In this document: in pieces, positions 41,111-50,145 of the stretch
Position numbering within the stretch: the stretch's first letter is position 1
Layout of the letters: each line of letters opens with the position of its first letter
Source: Tanytarsus gracilentus
Lineage: Eukaryota; Arthropoda; Insecta; Diptera; Chironomidae
DNA: 64,000 nt
Direction of reading: 5' to 3'
Assembly (NCBI GenBank): GCA_038502055.1
Contig: JAXRKN010000030.1
Location: forward strand, 434,001-498,000
Notes under the pieces: generated by a model
Told to the model about the DNA's origin: nothing
Database searches by the model: none
The model's input: the letters and a program-made list of their open reading frames with translations, nothing else
Position numbers and translations under genes: made by a program

Positions 41111-44100
41111 ATGTCTCTCGTCGCTCGAAATTTATTTTGCTCTAGATTTTCGGCACTGCGATGGAATTCGAGACATTTGTCACATTTTCAACGTAACAAC
41201 GGTCGTGGATTTAGTGATTTAAGAAAGTGGTACTTACTTCTAGGCACGGGAGGTCTGTGCATTAGTTTTTTCGCATTTAAGAACTTGAAATTTAATTTCA
41301 ATAGAATTTATGCGCTGCAGCAGAGAAAGGTTGGTTGATAAAATGATGAAAAGATTTTGAATGTTGCAAAAAAATAGTAAAAAAATTAATAAATTCATAA
41401 AAAATCTTCTTCTTATTTTACCCGACATTTTTTTCGTGAGTAATTCAAGTCAAGGTTAATTTTGTTTTTATTCCGCATCTCTAAAAAAATCAAGTTTTAT
41501 TTACAATTTGATTAGACACCAAACGCTAATTCGATTTTTAGCTGAAATTCGAAAAGTGAAAAATTTTATCGCAATTCAAAAATTAATTTTTACTGAAGAA
41601 ATTATTTATTCAGTTGCTTATCAATTGAAACCACATTCAATGCCATTTTAATGAGATGAGAATAAGAAGAAGAGAAAGTGAATTTGAGATCTAGTTACGA
41701 CAAGTCACTCGTAAATAGAAAGGGAAAATTGCAGCACGAGTCATGACTCATAGAGCAGGCGGGAAATAATTGACGTGATTGAACTTAATGTGCTGTAATA
41801 TGTGAAGTGTTATGAGTGCGGGAAATTTTGATCATGTGACATTTTGTCCAGAAGAAATTTGTAGCTTTTGACATTTTGACTTCAGGATTTTATGACATGA
41901 TGATCATTTAGTGACATAGAAATTTTCTCCACATGACATTTTGTTCACATGACATTTTGTTTATTTTGAAATACATCTTAATCACGTTAAATTATATAAA
42001 TTATTATTAATATCAATAAATGCTGAAAATGGTCATTTTATCTCTTGGACAAATTGTCTCACCTCCTTTTTAATCTAATCTCTTTAAATTTTTCATTTTT
42101 TCTAATCAATTTTATTATTTAATTTTTAGGATGAAATTGTTGAGAAAGCCGTTAAACTTACGGCACGTGAAAAACGTTTCATTAAATTTGCTTCCGTTGA
42201 ATTTGACGGTCAACTTTATCTCACCCCACAAGACTTCCTCGAGTCGGTTGTTGAACAGGAGCCGCGACCTCGTCTCAAACGCAAACAACTAACCGAGCAG
42301 GATGTTGATCAAATTAAAGCATCGACACCGAGTTTAAAGCATGGTTCGAGTAGTTTATTTCGATCGTTGAGAGATAAAGGAATTATTAGCTACACGGAGT
42401 ATCTCTTCTTGTTGAGCATTTTAACTAAACCTCATTCGGGTTTTAGAATTGCTTTTAACATGTTCGACACTGATGGAAATTCGAAGGTGGATAAAAATGA
42501 GTTTCTTGTGGTGAGTTGAAGCTATTGAGGGGGTTTAAAAATTTAAATGAAATTTGGGAAACCCTTTGCGATATCTTCACAAGGTATTTTGTGGAGCGTC
42601 CAAACTGCGATTCATCAAAAATGACTAAAAAATCTCTTAACCATCAATGTATTTAGATTCGCCAATTGCTGGGTGGTACATATAAAAATAGAGAGTTCGA
42701 CGATGATTCCAAAGAAATTGTGAGACGTTTTTAGACTAAACTAGAACTTTTTCTTTTCTGTTTGTGGTGTTTCATAGTGAAGAGTTTGAATCTAAAGCTT
42801 GCCTATCGCATACAAAAGTAATTTTTTAAATCTTAAGAAATGATAAATTGGAGAAAAGAATAAAATGAGGAAACATTTCGCTTTAGAGAGACTCAAATGA
42901 GCTTGAATGTCGGTATAGAGAGGTTTTAGTGAATTTTATTTGATCAAATGTAGTTAAATTCGTCTAAATGAGTTTTTAATAATTCGAAAATATTTCAATT
43001 CATTTTAGTGAGACTCAAGTATAAAAATTCTTTATAATGAGACTCAAGTAAAAAATTCTTTATATCGAGACTCAAGTAGTTTTTATATTAGAATCAAGTA
43101 ATTTTTATATTGAGACTGAAAAAAAAATTCTTTATATCGAAATTTAAATTTTAACAAATTCTTTATATCGAGACTCAACTCGCAACCCTTTCAAAATCTG
43201 AGTCAAAAGCTCTGAAAATCTATTTTTTAACTCTTTTCTAATTGTTTGATTTTTTCCTGCGTGGGCATGAAATTACCGTTAAAATTCAAAAATCCTCATA
43301 CAAATAAAATTTAAATCTCGGCTTCAACGTATTTTCAATAGACAATTGTATACAAAAAGTATACTTTTATTTAAATTTACGGCTTCAACGGTTTTCATGT
43401 CCCACGCAGGGATTTTTTTTTATTTCCAACTAACTCAAATCCCTTAAAAACTTATTTCCTCCCTTTGCGTGTGACTTTTCTCTTTTTTGCTGTTCAATGA
43501 TATAAAATTTTTAATTCTTTGTTCAACTCTCAAATCGAAAATTTCTCAAATATAAATTCAGCTCATGAAACTTTTATCGACATCCGCTCAAGCGCAATTT
43601 CTTCTTCGATCGCACGATCAAGAGGCGGTAGATGATGATGATGAAAAGGGTAAAAAGGCGAAAGTTAAAAAACCGGGTTTAGTAAGTCCAGAAAAATATT
43701 AAAAATTAAGTGGATTTTTTTTCTGATGTTGTGAGGAATGAAAAGAAGTGAGGCTAGATATTAAAAAGTGCTGAACTAATTGCTTTTGATGTTTTTTAAA
43801 TTTAAAGATTTATTGGCCAATCACACAAAGCTAAACTTTCATACTTAAAAGCTCCTCATTAAAGTCTTTCGTGTTCGCTTCTTCCTGTTTTAAGTGGACT
43901 TAATAAAAATTTTTGTCGTTTCCTGTGGATCTTCTAAAACAGCTGTCTAAAAGATCAAAAACTGCTTTAACGTCTGATAAAAAAAATTTGTCTTGTCGCA
44001 CGAGAAAAATTTAATTTTTGATCCATTTTTAAGAGTTTTTTGAAACTTTTTTTAGATGGAAAAAATCTTTAGTTATGCTTGGAGAGGAAAACGAGGCATT

Positions 44101-45771
44101 GAACTCGATGAAAATAAGGAAAATGTTGACGATGACGACAATTATGTTGATGATGAACAAGGTGAGAAAAATTTATTTTTGAAGTGGTGGGAAACTTTGG
44201 TAAAATTCAAAAAAAATAATTTATATTTTAAAATTGTCTTTTAGGACTTCAAAGAAAGCACAAAGTCGATACGACACTTCAGGTTCACTTTTTCGGTAAA
44301 AAAGGAAATCAAGAACTAAATTTTGATGGATTTTACAATTTTATGAAAAATCTTCAAACTGAGGTAAGAAAAAAATAATTAAAATTAATTTTCAAGTTAA
44401 TTAATTTTTAAATACAAAGCTAGAGCTTAACTAAAATTAAATTTAAAATCCTTAATTCCTTCAATTCCAGGTTCTCGAGCTTGAGTTTCACGAATTCTCG
44501 AAAGGCCATGAGAAAATATCAGAAGTTGATTTTGCGAAAATTCTTCTTCGTTACACTTATCTCGATGCGGAAGATTACGACAATTATCTCGACAGATTGC
44601 TCGATCGAGACGACATGAAAGCCAAAGGCGTCTCATTTGAGGAATTTAAACAATTTTGTCAGTTTTTAAATAATCTTGAAGACTTTTCGATCGCTATGAG
44701 AATGTACACGCTTGCTGATAGGTCAATCTCTAAAGGTGAGTTCTGAAGTAAATCAAGGATGGAAAATTCAAAATATTTAAATTGAAAATTGAAAGTTTCC
44801 AACCCCTGAAAATTTTAAATTAATTTTTGAAAATTTTTAGAGGAATTTTCGAGGGCTGTAAAAATCTGCACTGGATATGCATTGAGTCAACACTTGATCG
44901 ACACAGTTTTTGCCATTTTTGATGAGGATGGCGATGGTGAGTGAAAAATAATTTTTAACGTAATTTGAATTTTTGAAATTTTTAATTTTTTTTTAATTAA
45001 AAATTTTTAATTTCTTAATTAATTTTCCTCTTCAGGTCTCCTCAGTTACAAAGAGTTCATTGCCATCATGAAAGATCGCTTGCACCGTGGCCTGAAGGTT
45101 AGTAGTAAATTCTTTGTCGATAGCTACATTGACGAGAATGAATATGACGAAGGATTTCACCTCATTTCCCTCCTTCGATCCCGAGCTTGCAGAAAAATTG
45201 CCGGCTATCTCGTTGCCAACAGTCGTGGCGCACTCTAAAACTGCTTTTGTATTTTATGAGCATTTAAAAACTCCTCAAAAATATTTTTTAATGTCACAAA
45301 TTTTGCATTTTTGTGTTCTTATCGTAAAATTTTTCGCTTAATTTATTTAGCTTTAAGTAATTCATAATTTGCCGTTGTAATTTGCGTTTTGCTTAGAAAA
45401 AATATTTTTTTACCTTCATAAATTTGTTTTTGCTTTCTTTCATTTTGAGTTTTAAAAATTATTTTTTCAGTGTATTTTTGTGATTTCATATTTTTTCAGT
45501 GTTATGATTTTGATTGGAATTTTTCATTCTTGATGTTTGAGTTTAACATTCGCAAAGTGGTTTGTAACTTTTTTTTGTTGTTGCTTTTGAAATTTTGAAT
45601 TTTGTTTAACGATTTTTTAATTTTTGATTTTTTAAATCATTCGTGTAATTTTTAATCCACTAATTAAAATATTAACATTCTTTAATTTTTTTCCAACAGT
45701 CAAATGTTAAAGCTGAAGGATGGGCGGCATTCAAGCAATGTTTGAGAGCTGAAATGAAGGCTAATGCTTAA
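41111..45771 (+). CDS. MICU2/3: MICU2/MICU3-type regulator of the mitochondrial calcium uniporter
   Basis: Exons: 41111-41329, 42130-42510, alternative 42657-42719 or 43562-43681, then 44056-44161, 44245-44363, 44471-44735, 44841-44936, 45036-45097, 45700-45771. The N-terminus is basic with a hydrophobic segment (residues about 45-58), consistent with mitochondrial import and an inner-membrane anchor. MICU landmarks are REKRFIKFASVEFDGQLY, TPQDFLESV, GIISYTEYLFLLSILTKPHS, EF-hand DTDGNSKVDKNE, HFFGKKGNQELNF, NLQTEVLELEF and the C-terminal EF-hand DEDGDGLLSYKEF. Both canonical Ca-binding loops look intact. It resembles human MICU2 (RFFGKRGQ, ENLQTE) more than MICU1. The two alternative exons are both phase 0 and interchangeable. 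It acts in the intermembrane space to gate the MCU pore. Confidence 0.9.
41820..41965. repeat. Degenerate repeat of TGACATTTTG in MICU intron 1
   Basis: Several imperfect copies of ATGTGACATTTTGTCC/TTC-like units lie within the first MICU intron. A similar GTGACATTTTGCCC block occurs at about 21218-21250, so this may be an interspersed repeat family. Confidence 0.45.
43008..43185. repeat. Tandem repeat in MICU intron
   Basis: About six imperfect copies of a 25-35 bp unit, GAGACTCAAGTA followed by an AT-rich run ending TTCTTTATATC, lie between the two alternative exons. Confidence 0.65.
43256..43410. mobile_element. 155-bp MITE with 8-bp flanking duplication
   Basis: The ends CCTGCGTGGGCATGAAA and TTTTCATGTCCCACGCAGG are inverse complements apart from single small indels, extending into ACCGTT/AACGGT. 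The sequence GATTTTTT flanks both sides (43248-43255 and 43411-43418), an apparent 8-bp target duplication. That size is typical of hAT, P and Merlin groups. No coding frame. Two direct repeats of CGGCTTCAACG lie inside. Confidence 0.75.
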
Positions 45772-46521
45772 ACATGAAATTTTATAAATATTTATCCAAC
45801 AAGAAGTGACTTAATAATCTTTTCATCAATTCTAACCAAAGACTTCTTTTAAATTATTCTAAAAAATTCTTTGTAAAAAAATTTAAGGCTGAGATTTTTT
45901 AAAACTTTTCAATTTTTGAGTATTCGAAAATTTTAAAAATTCTCAGGTCTAGAAATTTTAAATTAGTCAAATTTTTAACTTAATCAACCAAAAATTACTT
46001 GTTTGTGTCCTTACCCCTAGTTTAATTTTATTTAAATCATTTTTAAAAAATTATTGAAATTTATTTATTTTTTATTTATTGAAGAAATTAGGACTTAAAA
46101 TTATGAAGCTGCCTTTATGATATCAAAGATCTTGTCAGCTCCACGACTTTAAATCATTTTCTCAAAATCTCCCAAAAAATTTTAAAACCAATTTAAAAAT
46201 TTCTAAGTCATTAGCAAAAAGTGAAAATTTTAAATCAATAAATTAATTAATTTTTGTTGAGTTTTTTTATTTACATGTTTGTTGTTGTTAATCTTAAAAA
46301 AATTAAAGATTAAATAAAGAATTTAAAAATCTAAAAACTTTTATCAAAAATTATGCAATTTTTTCACAGCCATTAATGACCTAGAAAATCATCAAAAATT
46401 CGCCACTTAACTTTGCAATTATCTTTACTGTTTTTCATTATCAAAGTTATAAAAAATTTAATTTAATTGCTTGCAAAAAATATTTTTTTTTCAGTTCATT
46501 AAAAACTTTTAAAGAGTCAAG
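45772..46521. other. AT-rich spacer between MICU and the large LRR genes
   Basis: Contains the MICU 3' UTR and the upstream region of the LRR gene at 46522. TTATAAAAAA at 46447-46456 and TTCAGTTCATT (initiator-like, about 46490-46500) lie just before that start codon. No gene seen in between. Confidence 0.4.
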
Positions 46522-48024
46522 ATGAAATTTTTGATCATTCTCGCGATTTTTAAAATCCATTTAATATCGGCCGCAAGTATTCGTTGCATTTATCATGGAA
46601 CAGTGACGACCTACACTTGTGACTTAATAATCGAAAATCCAGATGGCTTCGATAATTTTACATCCATCGATGGAATTCACGTTTTTCCACTTGGAAACAT
46701 TGCAGTTCGATTTATCAACGAAAATTATGGAATTTCCAAAAATTTTCCATCAATAATTTGCGAAACATTTCCAAATCTCGTCGCAATTCGAGTTTCAAAC
46801 ATCCACGTTGAGTTTTTGGACGAAAATTCTTTTTATGGCTGCCGAAATTTACACACAATAAATTTTTCCACCAACAACATCAAGACAATCGACAAAAATA
46901 CTTTCGCAAGGAATCCTTTGATGGACACAATAATCTTAAGTCACAATGAGTTGACTTTCAACGACTCGGACGTGTTCAATGGCACTCAACAATTGACGAT
47001 TCTCGGTATCGATAACAATCCACTTGAAGATTTGCCAAAAGATATTTTTAGGCCATTTTTGAGATTGCGAAATCTTCAAATGTTTAGCTGTCAACTCAGC
47101 ATTTTACGGCCCGAGTGGTTTGAGACACTTTTAAGTCTCGTTACACTTCAACTTTATGACAATTATATCAGTGAAATACCCGAGAATACATTCAAGAATT
47201 TCCTAAATCTTCAAACTGTTCAAATTCAACGAAATAACCTCAAAATATTGCCGAGTCTCGCTTTTCCATGTCGAATGCAAAATTTGCTCACTTTCAACGT
47301 TCAATCGAACTTCATCGAAGCTGTCGATCCGGAATTCTTTAATAGAGCTCAAAACTTGAGGAGTGTCAACTTCAACTCCAATCAATGCATCAGCAAATCA
47401 TTCACGAACTTTAATCTAAATCGAGATTTATATTTATCTGAATTTTCTGACTGTCATGAAGAATTTGAGAGAATTTTGAGAGAGAAAAATGCTTGTAGAT
47501 TTTTTATTCATCCCGATTTCGGCTACACTTGCGAGTTTAACAATGAAAATTACATCGAAGGCGATTTTGACATTTATCGAGTTCACATAAATTGTTTAAC
47601 CGACGCTGAAGTTACTGGAGTGATTTTTAAGTCTTCAAAATTGACTAAAATTCCACAAGAAGTTTTCACGACTTTTCCTAATTTAAAATTCTTACAAGCG
47701 AGTGACGTCAAACTCGAAAATGTCCCGAAAGCTGAATGCGGAGAGAATTTAAAGTTCATCGATTTTAGTCACAATTCAATTAGAACTTTAGACAGTGACG
47801 CATTTAGTGGATGCTCAAATATCCAGGAAATAATTTTGGATGACAATTGCATCGCTAAAGTTCAACCGTGTGAGGAAACTTTCGTTGAAAATTTAACAAC
47901 TTTAAAATCACTTTCGATGGTCGGCTGCACTTGTGTCGATGAAAAATTCGACCTTACTAGAGTGAAGATTGAAGCAGTCGAGGAGAAGATGAAAAAATGT
48001 TTTAAAATGTGGTTTTTATTGTAA
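46522..48024 (+). CDS. Secreted LRR protein, 500 aa (LRR-A)
   Basis: Single exon with signal peptide MKFLIILAIFKIHLISA. An N-terminal Cys module (RCIYHGTVTTYTC) is followed by about eight LRRs (for example NLHTINFSTNNIKTIDKNTF, LVTLQLYDNYISEIPENTF) and an internal Cys-rich boundary (NQCISKSFTNFNL..CHEEF..NACRFF..YTCEF). A second, shorter LRR block (FPNLKFLQASDVKLENVP, LKFIDFSHNSIRTLDSDAF) precedes a Cys cap (CTCVDEKF). It ends KCFKMWFLL with no transmembrane anchor or coiled coil, so a soluble secreted protein is likely. Its C-terminal 40% is almost identical to the convergent gene LRR-B, while the N-terminal part has diverged. Possible role in haemolymph recognition is inference. Confidence 0.88.
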   Translation: MKFLIILAIFKIHLISAASIRCIYHGTVTTYTCDLIIENPDGFDNFTSIDGIHVFPLGNIAVRFINENYGISKNFPSIICETFPNLVAIRVSNIHVEFLDENSFYGCRNLHTINFSTNNIKTIDKNTFARNPLMDTIILSHNELTFNDSDVFNGTQQLTILGIDNNPLEDLPKDIFRPFLRLRNLQMFSCQLSILRPEWFETLLSLVTLQLYDNYISEIPENTFKNFLNLQTVQIQRNNLKILPSLAFPCRMQNLLTFNVQSNFIEAVDPEFFNRAQNLRSVNFNSNQCISKSFTNFNLNRDLYLSEFSDCHEEFERILREKNACRFFIHPDFGYTCEFNNENYIEGDFDIYRVHINCLTDAEVTGVIFKSSKLTKIPQEVFTTFPNLKFLQASDVKLENVPKAECGENLKFIDFSHNSIRTLDSDAFSGCSNIQEIILDDNCIAKVQPCEETFVENLTTLKSLSMVGCTCVDEKFDLTRVKIEAVEEKMKKCFKMWFLL

Positions 48025-48033
48025 AATAAATTA

Positions 48034-48108
48034 AAATCCAGAGTTTGAAGTCGACTTGAGTTGATTGAAAAAAATTAATTGACTTCAATCTCTGGATTTT
48101 AATTTTGA
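48034..48108. repeat. Hairpin between convergent LRR genes
   Basis: TTAAAATCCAGAG-TTTGAAGTC on the left is mirrored by GACTTCAA-TCTCTGGATTTTAA on the right, with a loop of about 30 bp. It sits in the shared 3' region of LRR-A and LRR-B and would form a stem in either transcript. Confidence 0.75.
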
Positions 48109-48229
48109 ATTTACAACAAAAAAATTAAAATTAATAAAGAAAAATTTTAAACAGAGTTTTAAAAATCAAAAAATTCAATCACAAATAAAAATATAATTAT
48201 TTCGTGAATTTTATTTAAAAAATTTTATT

Positions 48230-49732
48230 TTACAGCAAAAACCACATTTTGAAGCATTTTCTCATTTTTAACTCGATTTCTTCAATTTTTGTTGTCTCTA
48301 CATTGAATTTTTCATCGACACAAGTGCAGCCGACCATTGAAAGTGATTTTAAAGTTGTTAAATTTTCAACAAAAGTTTCCTCACACGGTTGAACTTTAGC
48401 GATGCAATTGTCATCCAAAATTATTTCCTGGATATTTGAGCATCCACTAAATGCGTCACTGTCTAGAGTTATAATTGAATTGTGACTAAAATCGATGAAT
48501 TTTAAATTCTCTCCGCATTCAGCTTTCGGGACATTTTCGAGTTTGACTTCACTCGCTTGTAAGAATTTTAAATTAGGAAAAGTCGTGAAAACTTCTTGTG
48601 GAATTTTAGTCAATTTTGAAGACTTAAAAATCACTCCAGTAACTTCAGCGTCGGTTAAACAATTTAAGTGAACTCGATAAATGTCAAAATCGCCTTCGAT
48701 GTAATTTTCATTGTTAAACTCGCAAGTGTAGCCGAAATCGGGATGATTAAAAAATCTACAAGCATTTTTCTCACCCAAAATTCTCTCAAATTCTTCATGA
48801 CAGTCAGAAAATTCAGATAAATATAAATCTCGATTTAGATTAAAGTTCGTGAATGATTTGCTGATGCATTGATTGTTGGTAAAATCGACATTCGCTAAGT
48901 TTTGAGATTTATTGAAGAAAATCGGATCGACAGCTTCGATGAAGTTCGATTGAACGTTGATGATTTGTAAATTATTTAAATCACATGGAAAAGCAATGCT
49001 CGGTAAGATTTTGAGTTGGTTTAAATCCAGCCTTAAAATTTGCATGCTGTAAAGATTTTTAAAAACTCCATCTGGTAAATCATTGATGCTGTTGTTGTGA
49101 AGCTGAAGTGTAACTAAATTTGACAGTGTTTTGAACCACTCAGGACGAAGTTTAGTGATGTTCGTGTTGTGGAGATGAAGAGTCCTCAAATTTGTCATCG
49201 GCTTAAAAATGTCCATAGGTAAATCTTCAATTGGATTGTTGTCAAGGTAAAGGAGAGTAATTTGCGTCGTGTTATGCAAAACAGTAAAGTCACCACCTCT
49301 CAATTTATTGTTACTGAGTGCGATTGTGTCAATCAGTGGATTCATCTTGAAAGTGTCGACATTAATTGAGGAAATTTTATTGTTGACGAAATTAATTGAA
49401 TGCAAATAAATGCAGCCGACGAAAGAAGTTTCGTCCAGCGATTCAACGCCAATTCCATCAATTCTTATTATCACAATGTTTAAGAACTTTTCGCAAATGA
49501 TTTTTGGAAAGTTTTTTGAAATTCCAATGTCGGTTCGAATGTAGGTCACATTTAAGTCATTTGCTCCAGGTAAATGCGTTCCATTAATTTCAGTAAAACT
49601 GTTAAATCCATCCGGATTGTTGATGAGCAAAAAGCAGGAGTAGGCCGGTGACGAATTTTCGTAGACACAGCTAATATTCTGAGCTGCGATAAACTTGAAA
49701 CACAAAAGTAAGGAGAGAGCCAAAAGTTTCAT
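48230..49732 (-). CDS. Secreted LRR protein, 500 aa (LRR-B)
   Basis: Single-exon paralogue of LRR-A in convergent orientation and of identical length. Signal peptide MKLLALSLLLCFKFIAA, N-terminal Cys module (CVYENSSPAYSC), about eight LRRs, internal Cys-rich boundary, second LRR block, and the same KCFKMWFLL end. From NQCISKSF to CVDEKF only a handful of residues differ from LRR-A, against clear divergence upstream (for example LRGGDFTVLHNTTQIT). That points to gene conversion of the 3' half. The 5' leader shares TTCAGTTCATC about 37 nt before the ATG with LRR-A. Confidence 0.88.
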   Translation of the reverse strand: MKLLALSLLLCFKFIAAQNISCVYENSSPAYSCFLLINNPDGFNSFTEINGTHLPGANDLNVTYIRTDIGISKNFPKIICEKFLNIVIIRIDGIGVESLDETSFVGCIYLHSINFVNNKISSINVDTFKMNPLIDTIALSNNKLRGGDFTVLHNTTQITLLYLDNNPIEDLPMDIFKPMTNLRTLHLHNTNITKLRPEWFKTLSNLVTLQLHNNSINDLPDGVFKNLYSMQILRLDLNQLKILPSIAFPCDLNNLQIINVQSNFIEAVDPIFFNKSQNLANVDFTNNQCISKSFTNFNLNRDLYLSEFSDCHEEFERILGEKNACRFFNHPDFGYTCEFNNENYIEGDFDIYRVHLNCLTDAEVTGVIFKSSKLTKIPQEVFTTFPNLKFLQASEVKLENVPKAECGENLKFIDFSHNSIITLDSDAFSGCSNIQEIILDDNCIAKVQPCEETFVENLTTLKSLSMVGCTCVDEKFNVETTKIEEIELKMRKCFKMWFLL

Positions 49733-50145
49733 CTCAACTCTTCAACAGTTCTCGATGAACTGAAAATTTAGTTTGAAAATTGATTAAAAAAAGTAAAGCA
49801 CTTGATCGCAATTTGAGATTATTCGATTGTAAAACGTGCAATTATATTATGTTAGTAGAACACAATGAGACTTTTTAAATGTCCTTCAAGCTTATCATTT
49901 CATTCTTTAATTGATTTACTTATAAATTTGATAAAACTCAATTAATTTTACTTTCATTCTCACGCCACTTAAATAAACTCTCAAAATTGATCCTTATCAA
50001 AATTCGCCGACGGATTAAGAATTAGCGCTAACTCATAAAATTTTTATTTCCATTATCTAAGATAAGTCTGAAGAATATCAAGAAATAAAATACCGAAAAT
50101 TAGCTCAATCGACTTCAGTTGAGTGTGAAAAGTCCAACAATCAAC
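49733..50145. promoter_or_regulatory. Spacer between divergent LRR-B and LRR-C
   Basis: Contains both promoters. Initiator-like TTCAGTT lies at about 50114 (+, LRR-C) and, inverted, just outside the LRR-B start. A GATA-type CTAAGATAAG sits near 50058. No gene. Confidence 0.45.

Noticed and set aside
45114..45341. 75-aa + strand frame inside the last MICU intron
   Set aside because: Begins within the intron after a good GTTAGT donor; the spliced exon at 45700 gives the expected MICU C-terminus.
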